DNA of 64,000 nt from Mucilaginibacter pineti (GTDB taxonomy: Bacteria; Bacteroidota; Bacteroidia; Sphingobacteriales; Sphingobacteriaceae), in the NCBI RefSeq assembly GCF_900101875.1, contig NZ_FNAI01000005.1, positions 1 to 64,000 on the forward strand, given 5' to 3'. Numbering within the stretch: position 1 is the first letter of the stretch; every line of letters begins with the position of its first letter. A model generated the notes under the pieces. That model had not been told where the DNA came from and did no database searches. It saw only the letters and a program-made list of their open reading frames with translations. Both the position numbers and the translations under genes were made by a program. Positions 6,798 to 15,099 of this stretch are shown in pieces.

Positions 6798-8105
6798 ATG
6801 AAAAAATTCATACCTTTTGGCGTACTTTTAATTGTAATTGTATTAGCCCTTATATTTCCCTCTAACGAACTAACTATTGTTAAAGACAGTAAAATTGATA
6901 CCGGCGATACCGCCTGGCTATTAGTTAGTACCGCACTTGTATTGATAATGACACCAGGACTTGCCTTTTTCTACGGCGGTATGGTGAGCAAAAAAAACGT
7001 ACTATCAACCATGCTGCAAAGCTTTGTATGTATGGGTGTTATAACCGTAATATGGGTAATATTTGGTTTCAGCCTTGCCTTTGGCGATAGCATTGGCGGT
7101 TTCATTGGCGATCCGCGTACCTTTTTTATGATGAAAGGAACCCTTGGAAATGCAACCTGGAAACTGGCGCCTACCATTCCACTGGTATTGTTTGCTATGT
7201 TCCAGTTAAAATTTGCCGTAATTACACCGGCCCTTATCACAGGTGCATTTGCCGAGCGTATCCGTTTTAACTCATACGTTATTTTCCTTTGCCTGTTCAT
7301 GATATTTATATACGCCCCTTTAGCCCACTCCACATGGCATCCAGATGGTTTTCTATTCGGAAAAGGCGTGCTTGATTTTGCTGGCGGTACTGTTGTACAC
7401 ATGAGCGCAGGCTGGGCAGCACTTGCATCAGCATTATATTTAAAAGGCCGTAACGAACCAGGACACACGCCAGCCCGTATCAGCTATGTATTATTAGGTA
7501 CAGGTTTATTATGGTTTGGCTGGTTTGGTTTCAACGCAGGTTCGGCATTAGGCTCTGGCACCCTGGCAGCAACTGCTTTGGCTACAACAACCACAGCATC
7601 TGCAGCAGCCGCAATGGCCTGGATGTTCTTCGATATCCTTCGCGGTAAAAAACCAAGCGTATTGGGCGCTTGTATAGGCGCAGTTGTAGGCTTGGTAGCT
7701 ATTACCCCCGCAGCGGGCTTTGTAACTATCCCCCATTCATTAATAATAGGTATAGTTGCAGCTGTGGTAAGTAACCTGGTGGTGATCTGGAGAACAAAAA
7801 CCACTATTGACGATACCCTTGACGTATTCCCTTGCCATGGCGTAGGCGGTATGGTTGGTATGTTACTAACGGGTGTATTTGCTCACGTAAACGTAAACGG
7901 CGGCAACACTACAGGTAATGGCTTGTATTATGGCGAAACCCATTTATTTTTCCTTCACGTTTTAACCCTAATAGGTGTATCTGCCTTCGCATTCTTTGGC
8001 TCACTCATCCTACTGAAGGTAACCGATATGATAAGCACCCTGCGTGTAACCCCAGAACAAGAACTTGCCGGTTTGGATATCAGCCAGCACGACGAAGAAC
8101 TTTAA
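6798..8105 (+). CDS. amt: Ammonium transporter, Amt family (first copy)
   Basis: 435 residues from the ATG at 6798. The upstream in-frame start at 6696 would run through the leader hairpins and lacks a signal, so I reject it. A hydrophobic N-terminal segment is followed by about 11 membrane helices. Pore signatures are DFAGGTVVHMSAG (first pore His) and DVFPCHGVGGMVG (second pore His), plus LLWFGWFGFNAGS. The protein conducts ammonium across the inner membrane. No PII gene (glnB/glnK) adjoins it, although such linkage is common elsewhere. It sits in a block with a porin, a second Amt and GSIII, which suggests nitrogen-limited expression. A terminator follows about 105 bases downstream. Confidence 0.96.
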   Translation: MKKFIPFGVLLIVIVLALIFPSNELTIVKDSKIDTGDTAWLLVSTALVLIMTPGLAFFYGGMVSKKNVLSTMLQSFVCMGVITVIWVIFGFSLAFGDSIGGFIGDPRTFFMMKGTLGNATWKLAPTIPLVLFAMFQLKFAVITPALITGAFAERIRFNSYVIFLCLFMIFIYAPLAHSTWHPDGFLFGKGVLDFAGGTVVHMSAGWAALASALYLKGRNEPGHTPARISYVLLGTGLLWFGWFGFNAGSALGSGTLAATALATTTTASAAAAMAWMFFDILRGKKPSVLGACIGAVVGLVAITPAAGFVTIPHSLIIGIVAAVVSNLVVIWRTKTTIDDTLDVFPCHGVGGMVGMLLTGVFAHVNVNGGNTTGNGLYYGETHLFFLHVLTLIGVSAFAFFGSLILLKVTDMISTLRVTPEQELAGLDISQHDEEL

Positions 8106-8209
8106 TAAACACGGATCAGACCGTGTATTTTACCCAATAGTAATTCAAATAGATTAAATAAAGAATTACAATCCACCACATCAAAACCAAACTAACAACA
8201 AAAAATTAA

Positions 8210-8240
8210 GCCGCCTCAATTTACGTGAGGCGGCTTTTTT
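8210..8240 (+). terminator. Terminator of the first amt gene
   Basis: GCCGCCTCA at 8210-8218 pairs perfectly with TGAGGCGGC at 8226-8234, followed by six T. An A-rich left flank makes it potentially bidirectional. Confidence 0.92.
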
Positions 8241-8321
8241 AATGAGTTATTTAAATGAGATTAGGGTCACCATATATCAAAAAGATCAATGATTTAATGA
8301 CCAATGCCCCAGTGACCAAAC

Positions 8322-8921
8322 CTACCACTCCTTCGTCGAGATCTTCTTTATCGCTTTATCGGCCTTAGGTTTTGGCATTGATGATATTTTAAGCATGTAT
8401 GATTTTAAAACCGAGCCTACCTGCCTGCTATTCTGCAGAATTTTATCCAGGTAAGCGGCAACATCTTTTGCATCTATTTTTCTTTTGGCATTTTCCAAGG
8501 GGATATAAACACCCGGTGTTGGTACATCCATGCCATACCTATCGCGTTGATAGGGAATAAAAACAAAGTCGGTAAACCAATAGCGGTATTTTGCATCTTT
8601 AACTTCAATGCGCAGGGAATAATCAATTTCGCCGCCAACACCAGCCAATACGAGCGTTTTTTTAGTTATCATAAAACTCCCTTTACCCGTTAAAGTTCCC
8701 AGTACTTCATCAGCTTTAGATAGCTTTAATTTATTACCTGTAACAGATTTCTTTATAAAATAAAGCGCTCTTGTGTATAAGGTATCTTTATTTAAACCAG
8801 CCTGCTCAACTGTTTGGTAATAAATGTATTTATTGTTTTCATCAAAGGCCAGCGAATCGGTTTGTGCCGAAACGGTTTTAGCAAACAGGATACAAGTAAG
8901 GGCAATAATTAAATTTTTCAT
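8322..8921 (-). CDS. Secreted protein of unknown function
   Basis: 199 residues from the second Met (MKNLIIALTCILFAKTVSA, then QTDS), chosen because it gives a standard signal peptide; an alternative ATG lies 6 bases upstream. The mature part has FDENNKYIYYQTVEQAGLNKDTLYTRALYF near its start. That pattern recurs in Bacteroidota periplasmic DUF4468-like proteins with a TBP-like fold (tentative, from memory). It lies just downstream of the porin and second Amt genes on the same strand but is separated from them by a terminator. Confidence 0.8.
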   Translation of the reverse strand: MKNLIIALTCILFAKTVSAQTDSLAFDENNKYIYYQTVEQAGLNKDTLYTRALYFIKKSVTGNKLKLSKADEVLGTLTGKGSFMITKKTLVLAGVGGEIDYSLRIEVKDAKYRYWFTDFVFIPYQRDRYGMDVPTPGVYIPLENAKRKIDAKDVAAYLDKILQNSRQVGSVLKSYMLKISSMPKPKADKAIKKISTKEW

Positions 8922-8951
8922 CGGCACGTGGTATAATTTCTCTATAAAGAT

Positions 8952-8985
8952 AAAAAGCCCCCCGGTAAATCGGGAGGCCTTTTAA
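8952..8985 (-). terminator. Terminator of the porin gene
   Basis: On the minus strand GCCTCCCG (8971-8978) pairs with CGGGGGGC (8957-8964), with one G-U wobble, and is followed by five T. It lies 18 bases after the porin stop codon. Confidence 0.88.
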
Positions 8986-9002
8986 TAAAAGTTAAGATAT
9001 TT

Positions 9003-10055
9003 TTAGAAAGCGTAAACAGCTGCCAATATAAATTGCGATGCTGATTTAGTGAACGTAGTTCCGTCACTTTTAACAAAAGCGTCTACATCTTTAGTATGAT
9101 CAACCCTGATCTCTGGAATAAAAGTTAACGGACCAGCTTTGATATTTGCAGTTAATGTTGAAGCCAATACTGAGTTACCCGGAGAAATACCCAAATTCGG
9201 ACCACTATTGGTTGATTTTGTTTTAAAGTACTCTTCTCTTAAACCAAAAGTTACTGCTTTTGAAACAGCAAACTGTGGATATAATGCATAACCGTAATAG
9301 TTTAATGCACCACCGCCAGATTTTCTTGCAGCATTTAAACCTAATTTAAATGCATCGGTTATTTGGTAGGCTGTGGTTAAATCCAAAACTGTACCAGCGT
9401 ATTTACCCGATAAAACATTAAGATATGCTGTCCATCCTTTAACAGGGGCAATAAATAACTGTGAACCAAAGGTTGATACCTCAGGTGTTGCTGAGTTTGA
9501 TTTATACACATTCCAGTTATCGTTAAATACGCCCGCCATTAAGCTCACTTTATCTGAGAAAGCGTAAGTAGCTTTAAAGCCAGCATTTTGAAACGGACCA
9601 GCACCAAACAGGTATGAAGTTGAGTAGTTAAAGTTAGCTACCGGGCTAATAACCTCGTAACCAACAAACGTACCCATATAACCGGCTGTAAGGTTCAATT
9701 TATCGGTTACATCATAACCAACATATAAATTTTGTATGTGGTATGAATCACCGGCACCCCCAGCAGGGATTGATTGCTCCTGACCACGCGGACCGAATGA
9801 CATTTCGCCAACGAAAGATGCCTTACCAACCTTTTTCTTTAAACCCAGGTCTATCATACCTATGGATACAGAGTTTTGATCTGAACCAAAATAAGTTTGA
9901 ATATTGCCATGTTTCGAGAAATCATATTTGTAGTACGTATCTACCGAACCGTAAATGATCAACGGAGCGTCGGGTGTAGTTTTTACGGTGTCCTGCGCCT
10001 TAACTGCAAAGGCGGCAATGCAAAATAATGTAGAGAGTAAAAGTGTTTTTTTCAT
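9003..10055 (-). CDS. Outer-membrane beta-barrel porin (OmpL/BBP2-like)
   Basis: 350 residues with a signal peptide (MKKTLLLSTLFCIAAFAVKA, then QDTV). The mature protein shows alternating amphipathic strands, many Gly/Tyr/Phe turns, an N-terminal YGSVDTYYKYDF strand, and a C-terminal aromatic residue (AAVYAF) typical of outer-membrane barrels. It resembles the Bacteroidota porin group often found beside amt and glutamine-synthetase genes. Its likely role is diffusion of small nitrogen compounds across the outer membrane; that is inference from context. It is 201 bases downstream of the second amt gene, with a terminator-like structure between them. Confidence 0.85.
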   Translation of the reverse strand: MKKTLLLSTLFCIAAFAVKAQDTVKTTPDAPLIIYGSVDTYYKYDFSKHGNIQTYFGSDQNSVSIGMIDLGLKKKVGKASFVGEMSFGPRGQEQSIPAGGAGDSYHIQNLYVGYDVTDKLNLTAGYMGTFVGYEVISPVANFNYSTSYLFGAGPFQNAGFKATYAFSDKVSLMAGVFNDNWNVYKSNSATPEVSTFGSQLFIAPVKGWTAYLNVLSGKYAGTVLDLTTAYQITDAFKLGLNAARKSGGGALNYYGYALYPQFAVSKAVTFGLREEYFKTKSTNSGPNLGISPGNSVLASTLTANIKAGPLTFIPEIRVDHTKDVDAFVKSDGTTFTKSASQFILAAVYAF

Positions 10056-10177
10056 GATAACGATTTAATTGTTGATAAACTTCAGTTGTTAATTGTTTGG
10101 ATTGATTTGGTTAATTATTGCTCTTTTAAGGCAAGAGCAGCCTTTTATAAAGGATTGGGACTTTTTACTGTCGGCAT

Positions 10178-10238
10178 AAAAAATCCCTGTACGGTTGGCT
10201 ATGCAAACTAACACTCACCTAAAACCAACCGCACAAGG
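10178..10238 (-). terminator. Probable terminator of the second amt gene
   Basis: On the minus strand CCTTGTGCGGTTGG (10225-10238) can pair with CCAACCGTACAGGG (10185-10198), using G-U wobbles, around a ~26-base loop. Six T follow. The long loop lowers certainty. Confidence 0.5.
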
Positions 10239-10256
10239 CTTAAAAAATTCTATTTA

Positions 10257-11861
10257 TTAAACTTCCGAGGTAGCTTTAACACCTTTATCAAAAAGGCCGC
10301 TTAAACTGATCTCATCGTCTTGAACGGGATAAGCTTCAATTCCGTGATCAAAAACATCAATACCACCAACACCTGCTTCACCATGCTCTTCGATACGTAA
10401 TTTCCAAGGATGACCCAATTTGTTGATGATAAACATCATAGCAAATGATACAATGAATACAGCTGCAGTAATAGTGAAACTACCGATGAACTGCGCTTTT
10501 AATACCTCAAAGCCACCACCATAAAACAAACCTGTAACAGGAGCTGAGTTATCGGCACCAGTTGGACCTGTAGAACCAAACTGACCAGAAGCGAAGAAAC
10601 CTAAAGATAAAGTACCCCAGATACCGTTGAAACCGTGTACAGATACTGCACCAACCGGATCGTCAATTCTGAACCACTCAATAAGGTAAACACCGGCGAA
10701 GATGATCACACCTGATATTGCACCAAGCGCAAGAGCACCAAGCGGGCTTACCCAGTAACAAGGACATGTAATAGCAACCAAACCAGCTAAGAAACCATTG
10801 ATAGTAAATGCAAGGTCGAATTTGCCTTTAGTCGGGCCAATCCATAATGCCGCAAGCATAGCAGTGAAACCTCCAGCACAAGCAGCAAGCGTAGTGTTGG
10901 CAGCAACCCGACCAATACCCTGCACATCCATTGCAGATAAAGTAGAACCAGGGTTAAAACCGTACCAGCCAAACCAAAGCAAGAAACCACCCACAGCCGC
11001 AACTAATAAGTTATGACCGGCAGGTAATCCGCCTTTTTCTTTATCGTCGCGGGCAAATATGCGGCCTAAACGCGGGCCTAATACCATTGCACCGGCTAAC
11101 GAGGCAACACCACCTATTGTGTGTACGACAGTTGAACCTGCAAAATCACGGAAAGGCTGTGTGCTTAGATGAGCAAGGACACCTGATGTTCCCATTGTAG
11201 CAAGGAAACCATCCGGACCCCAAGCCCAGTGACCAATGATAGGGTAAATAAAACCTGTAATACCAATACTATACAAAATGTCGCCACGGAAACTTGTACG
11301 ACCAATCATAGCACCAGAAACGATGGTTGAGCAAGTATCAGCAAAAGCATATTGGAAAATCCAGTGTGCTAAAATTGGAATACCTGTTGTACCGTAAGTT
11401 AACGGCGTATTTTGCAGGAAGAACCAATTTTTACCATCAGCTCCCCAGCCAATAAAGCCATTGCCACCGCCAAACATAAAGGCGTAGCCTACAGCGTAAA
11501 ATAAGATACCGCAAAGGCAGGTATCAAAAATACACTCCATCAATACGTTAACAGTTTCTCTTTTGCGGGCAAAGCCTGCTTCAAGCATTACGAAACCGGC
11601 CTGCATACCAAATACTAAAAAGGCAGCAACCAGTGTCCATACCGTGTTAACGGTATTAATCAATGCCGTTTCGTGAGCAGTGTAGGTATCAGCAGCATGT
11701 GCCGACGTACCAAATACACCAGGTAAAACCATCATTGCCACAATTACCAGCAATAAACCGATCATCTTGCCCGTCATGATGGTTGCGCCCAGCGCCCACT
11801 TCTCCCGTGACAGTTGTCGGACTGCACTAAAGAGGTTTTGTTTTGTAGAACTTACTTTCAT
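10257..11861 (-). CDS. amt: Ammonium transporter, Amt family (second, long copy)
   Basis: 534 residues, longer than the usual ~400-450. It has an extended hydrophobic N-terminus with an AHAA signal-like end near residue 57, and a C-terminal tail of ~60 residues (GIDVFDHGIEAYP). Pore signatures are DFAGSTVVHTIGG and AVSVHGFNGIWG, each with its pore His, plus FVMLEAGFARKRE early on. It differs strongly from the first Amt, so it is a different subfamily and not a recent duplicate. It is divergent from the GSIII gene across a 606-base AT-rich region and upstream of the porin. Joint control by nitrogen status is inferred. Confidence 0.96.
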   Translation of the reverse strand: MKVSSTKQNLFSAVRQLSREKWALGATIMTGKMIGLLLVIVAMMVLPGVFGTSAHAADTYTAHETALINTVNTVWTLVAAFLVFGMQAGFVMLEAGFARKRETVNVLMECIFDTCLCGILFYAVGYAFMFGGGNGFIGWGADGKNWFFLQNTPLTYGTTGIPILAHWIFQYAFADTCSTIVSGAMIGRTSFRGDILYSIGITGFIYPIIGHWAWGPDGFLATMGTSGVLAHLSTQPFRDFAGSTVVHTIGGVASLAGAMVLGPRLGRIFARDDKEKGGLPAGHNLLVAAVGGFLLWFGWYGFNPGSTLSAMDVQGIGRVAANTTLAACAGGFTAMLAALWIGPTKGKFDLAFTINGFLAGLVAITCPCYWVSPLGALALGAISGVIIFAGVYLIEWFRIDDPVGAVSVHGFNGIWGTLSLGFFASGQFGSTGPTGADNSAPVTGLFYGGGFEVLKAQFIGSFTITAAVFIVSFAMMFIINKLGHPWKLRIEEHGEAGVGGIDVFDHGIEAYPVQDDEISLSGLFDKGVKATSEV

Positions 11862-11866
11862 CGTTT

Positions 11867-11920
11867 TTTAATTTAGTTTGATTGTTTTTTAATAGTTTAA
11901 TTTAGTTTGATTGTTTTTTA
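11867..11920. repeat. 25-base perfect direct repeat in the amt leader
   Basis: TTTAATTTAGTTTGATTG followed by TTTTTTA occurs at 11867-11891 and again at 11896-11920 (29-base period). The first copy begins 5 bases from the start codon of the second amt gene, so both copies lie in its 5' leader. Confidence 0.93.
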
Positions 11921-12428
11921 TGTTCTTTTTTTTGATTGCAATGGAAAAATGATTGGTTAAAATTTACAAAAATCAGCATATTTTTATTTTAGCTTCAAAA
12001 CCACAATAATTTTTATAAAAAATATAATATTTGTGATGTTTCTGTAAATTATTTTCTGAAATTATGTAGTTATTTTAACAATAACAAATTTTTAACAAAA
12101 AAAACATATCAAAAAAGGCAATATTTACAATAATTGTAAATCAAAACTTGAAAACACATATAAATTTATCGATTTTTTAATTTTAAAATGCAGTTAATTC
12201 GATCAAATTCAAACATTTCAAAAAAATTAGATGATTTCTATTAAAAATTGATGTTTTTATTGACTTTAAGGCAAAAACAAACAATTTTATAGCTTAAAAA
12301 TCAATTTTATCCTTAAATAACTACTCAAAAAAGCAGGATACTATACATAACAGGTTAACGATTTTACATTTTTATGCCCTATTGCATTATATTTCTATTA
12401 ATTTATATACATATTTAAAGGATAGTTC

Positions 12429-12436
12429 TATTTTTG
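12429..12436 (+). promoter_or_regulatory. Candidate -7 box (TATTTTTG) of the GSIII gene
   Basis: TATTTTTG fits TAnnTTTG and would give a leader of about 25 bases. No TTG is visible at the normal -33 position, which could mean activator dependence. Confidence 0.4.
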
Positions 12437-12467
12437 AATTTGCCTTTATATTAAACCGCATACTATT

Positions 12468-14642
12468 ATGTCCAACATCCGATTCAAAGCACTGCAGGAC
12501 GTTCTGAACAGAACCATCCCTGAAGTGAAAGCACCTTCTGCAAAAATTTCAGATTACTTTGGCGCCAATGTTTTCGATAAAAAGAAAATGAAAGAATATC
12601 TTTCGACAGAAGCTTACCAGGGAATTGTAAACTCTATTGAAAAAGGTGAACCTATACCACGCGACCTTGCCGAACAGATTGCATCGGCCATGAAAGCATG
12701 GGCTATCGGCAAAGGGGCCACACATTATACACACTGGTTTCAACCGCTTACCGGTACAACTGCCGAAAAGCACGATGCCTTTTTTGAACCAACCGCCGAT
12801 GGCGGCGCCATTGAGCGTTTCAGTGGCGATGCACTATCGCAACAAGAGCCGGATGCTTCCAGCTTCCCGAGTGGTGGCATCCGTAATACCTTTGAGGCCC
12901 GCGGTTATACTGCATGGGACCCATCGTCGCCGGCTTTTTTGATGGCAAAAACGTTGTGTATCCCAACCGTATTTGTATCCTACACCGGCGAGGCGCTTGA
13001 TTATAAAGTACCATTGTTAAAAGCGCTGAGTATTTTAGATAAAGCCGCGGTTGATGTTTGCCATTATTTTGATAAAGGCATTGAAAAAGTGAATGCCTCT
13101 TTAGGTATCGAACAGGAATATTTTTTGGTAGATATTGCCTTATTTAATGCCCGGCCCGATCTTTATTTAACAGGTCGCACCTTATTCGGTCACATCTCTG
13201 CAAAAAACCAACAACTGGAAGATCATTACTTTGGATCTATCCCCGGACGCGTTTACGCCTACATGCAGGATATGGAAGCCGAAGCCTTATTATTAGGCAT
13301 CCCCTTAAAAACCCGCCATAATGAGGTAGCGCCATCGCAATTTGAGTGCGCCCCTATTTATGAAGAAATAAACCTGGCTATTGACCACAATCAACTGTTG
13401 ATGGATTTGATGGACCGCGTTGCCAGGCGCCACAATTTTAAAGTGTTACTGCATGAGAAACCTTATGCGGGCATCAATGGATCGGGCAAGCACAATAACT
13501 GGTCGCTGATTACCAATACGGGTAAAAACTTGTTGTCGCCAGGTAAAACACCTAAAAACAACTTAATGTTCCTTACGTTTTTTGTGAATACCATAAAAGC
13601 CGTTTACGAACATGCCGACCTGCTGAGGGCATCTATCACCTCAGTTAATAACGATCACCGCCTCGGAGCAAATGAAGCCCCACCGGCCATTATATCCATA
13701 TTCCTGGGCAGCCAGCTAAATGATGTACTTGACGAGATTGAAACATCACGCATCAGCAAAAAAATCAAAGAAGATAACCTGCTATGGCAGGGCATTCCTA
13801 AGATCCCGCAGATATTGCCAGACAATACCGACCGTAACCGCACCTCGCCTTTTGCCTTTACCGGCAATAAGTTTGAGTTGAGGGCTGTTGGTTCATCGGC
13901 AAACTCGGCCAGCCCGATGACGGTACTTAACCTGATAGTTGCCGATCAGCTTAAAAAATTCAAATACGATGTAGATAAGTTGATAAAGAAAGGTGAGAAG
14001 AAAGACCTTGCCCTATTGATCGTTATCAAAAAATACATCAAGGAGTCGAAAAACATTCGTTTTGAAGGCAACGGCTATAGCGAAGAGTGGGAAAAAGAGG
14101 CTGCTACGCGCGGTTTGGCCAATATTAAAACCACACCCAAGGCGCTGGATGCCATGATTTCCGAAAAAACGGACATCCTATTTGCTGAAACCGGGATCTT
14201 TACCCCTCGCGAAGCTCATGCCCGTCATGAAATTTTACTGGAAGCATTCTATAAAAAGCTACAGATAGAGGCCCGCGTTATGGGTGAGTTGGTGTTGAAC
14301 GTAATTATACCAGCGGCCATAAACTATCAAACCAAACTCATAGAAAACGTTAAAGGATTAAAAGACCTTGGCCTTGATCCATCTATCTACGAAGCACAGC
14401 TTGATATCATCACCAAAATAGGCACCCATGTTAACTTCATTAAAAACAATGTGGAGCAAATGGTAAACGAACGTAAAAAAGCCAACGCCATTGAAGATAT
14501 CCGCCAGCGTGCTATTGATTACGATGAAAAGGTAAAAACCTTTTTCCAGCCAATACGCTACAATGTTGATAAACTGGAGCAACTGGTTGATGATACGTTA
14601 TGGCCGCTACCTAAGTTCAGGGAGTTGCTGTTTATTAAATAG
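12468..14642 (+). CDS. glnN: Glutamine synthetase, type III
   Basis: 724 residues, the usual length for GSIII. It makes glutamine from glutamate, ammonium and ATP in the cytoplasm. Type III signatures include THYTHWFQPLTG near residue 90, GGIRNTFEARGYTAWDPSSP (~135-155), the LGIEQEYFLVD metal-binding segment, the GINGSGKHNNWS substrate loop, NEAPPAI, and NRTSPFAFTGNKFE. Being next to two ammonium transporters makes this a self-contained ammonium uptake and assimilation block. A strong terminator follows. Confidence 0.97.
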   Translation: MSNIRFKALQDVLNRTIPEVKAPSAKISDYFGANVFDKKKMKEYLSTEAYQGIVNSIEKGEPIPRDLAEQIASAMKAWAIGKGATHYTHWFQPLTGTTAEKHDAFFEPTADGGAIERFSGDALSQQEPDASSFPSGGIRNTFEARGYTAWDPSSPAFLMAKTLCIPTVFVSYTGEALDYKVPLLKALSILDKAAVDVCHYFDKGIEKVNASLGIEQEYFLVDIALFNARPDLYLTGRTLFGHISAKNQQLEDHYFGSIPGRVYAYMQDMEAEALLLGIPLKTRHNEVAPSQFECAPIYEEINLAIDHNQLLMDLMDRVARRHNFKVLLHEKPYAGINGSGKHNNWSLITNTGKNLLSPGKTPKNNLMFLTFFVNTIKAVYEHADLLRASITSVNNDHRLGANEAPPAIISIFLGSQLNDVLDEIETSRISKKIKEDNLLWQGIPKIPQILPDNTDRNRTSPFAFTGNKFELRAVGSSANSASPMTVLNLIVADQLKKFKYDVDKLIKKGEKKDLALLIVIKKYIKESKNIRFEGNGYSEEWEKEAATRGLANIKTTPKALDAMISEKTDILFAETGIFTPREAHARHEILLEAFYKKLQIEARVMGELVLNVIIPAAINYQTKLIENVKGLKDLGLDPSIYEAQLDIITKIGTHVNFIKNNVEQMVNERKKANAIEDIRQRAIDYDEKVKTFFQPIRYNVDKLEQLVDDTLWPLPKFRELLFIK

Positions 14643-14662
14643 CACGATTCCGTTAAATTATT

Positions 14663-14698
14663 AAAAGCCATTAATTCAACTGAGTTAATGGCTTTTTT
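14663..14698 (+). terminator. Terminator of the GSIII gene
   Basis: AAAAGCCATTAA (14663-14674) pairs perfectly with TTAATGGCTTTT (14685-14696), and the T-run continues. It is symmetric, so it could work in both directions. Confidence 0.93.
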
Positions 14699-14733
14699 AT
14701 ATAAACCTTACCTCATACATTATAACTATTATA

Positions 14734-14928
14734 ATGAAAGCTATAAACGTTTTAAGTCAAATCACACTTATCATAGGCCTTGTATTAATAGGTGCATATT
14801 TTGGAGACAGACGAGCGCATTCAATAACTCAAAATAAAACAATTGAGATAGTCGGGATTGCAATGACAATCATTTCTATTTTGGCGATAATAGCAGTTAG
14901 TTTACCATCCAACAACAGACAAAAATAA
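14734..14928 (+). CDS. Small two-helix membrane protein
   Basis: 64 residues. Two hydrophobic segments at about residues 8-23 (SQITLIIGLVLIGAYFG) and 37-58 (IEIVGIAMTIISILAIIAV) are separated by a polar loop, with a basic C-terminus. The topology looks real, but no family is recognised. It starts 36 bases after the GSIII terminator. A palindromic repeat follows it. Confidence 0.5.
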   Translation: MKAINVLSQITLIIGLVLIGAYFGDRRAHSITQNKTIEIVGIAMTIISILAIIAVSLPSNNRQK

Positions 14929-14989
14929 AACAATAACGTATTTCATATTTAGTCTGTCCATTCAGATGAGTTAGTGGCTTTTTATCCCT

Positions 14990-15077
14990 GTAGAGACGCA
15001 TATTTGCGTTTCCCGTATGCAAATCGGATATGCAAAATTTACCTGGCATGATCGGAAACGCAATTATGCGCCTCTAC
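14990..15077. repeat. REP-like palindromic element, 24-base arms
   Basis: 14990-15013 (GTAGAGACGCATATTTGCG...) and 15054-15077 are reverse complements with two mismatches over 24 bases. GTAGAGACGCA...TTGCGTC-type units are recurrent intergenic repeats in Bacteroidota (from memory). It lies between two convergent genes. Confidence 0.85.
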
Positions 15078-15099
15078 GTTAGAATGTATTCATTTACAT

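Larger units (their letters stand above)
11862..12467. other. 606-base AT-rich divergent regulatory region between amt and GSIII genes
   Basis: Extremely AT-rich, with no supported coding frame. It must hold the promoters of both flanking genes. It contains a 25-base direct repeat next to the amt start and a TATTTTTG box 31 bases before the GSIII start. The remaining ~450 bases show only A/T runs, which may be bent DNA or an upstream-activator site. I cannot name a regulator. Confidence 0.75.

Noticed and set aside
7548..7736. Cys-rich antisense frame within the first amt gene
   Set aside because: The Cys pattern comes from reading Ala/Thr-rich amt codons backwards; no independent promoter or homology.
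14641..15099. Search for tRNA or small RNA genes in the gap after GSIII
   Set aside because: Hairpins here are explained by a terminator and a palindromic repeat; no cloverleaf is seen.
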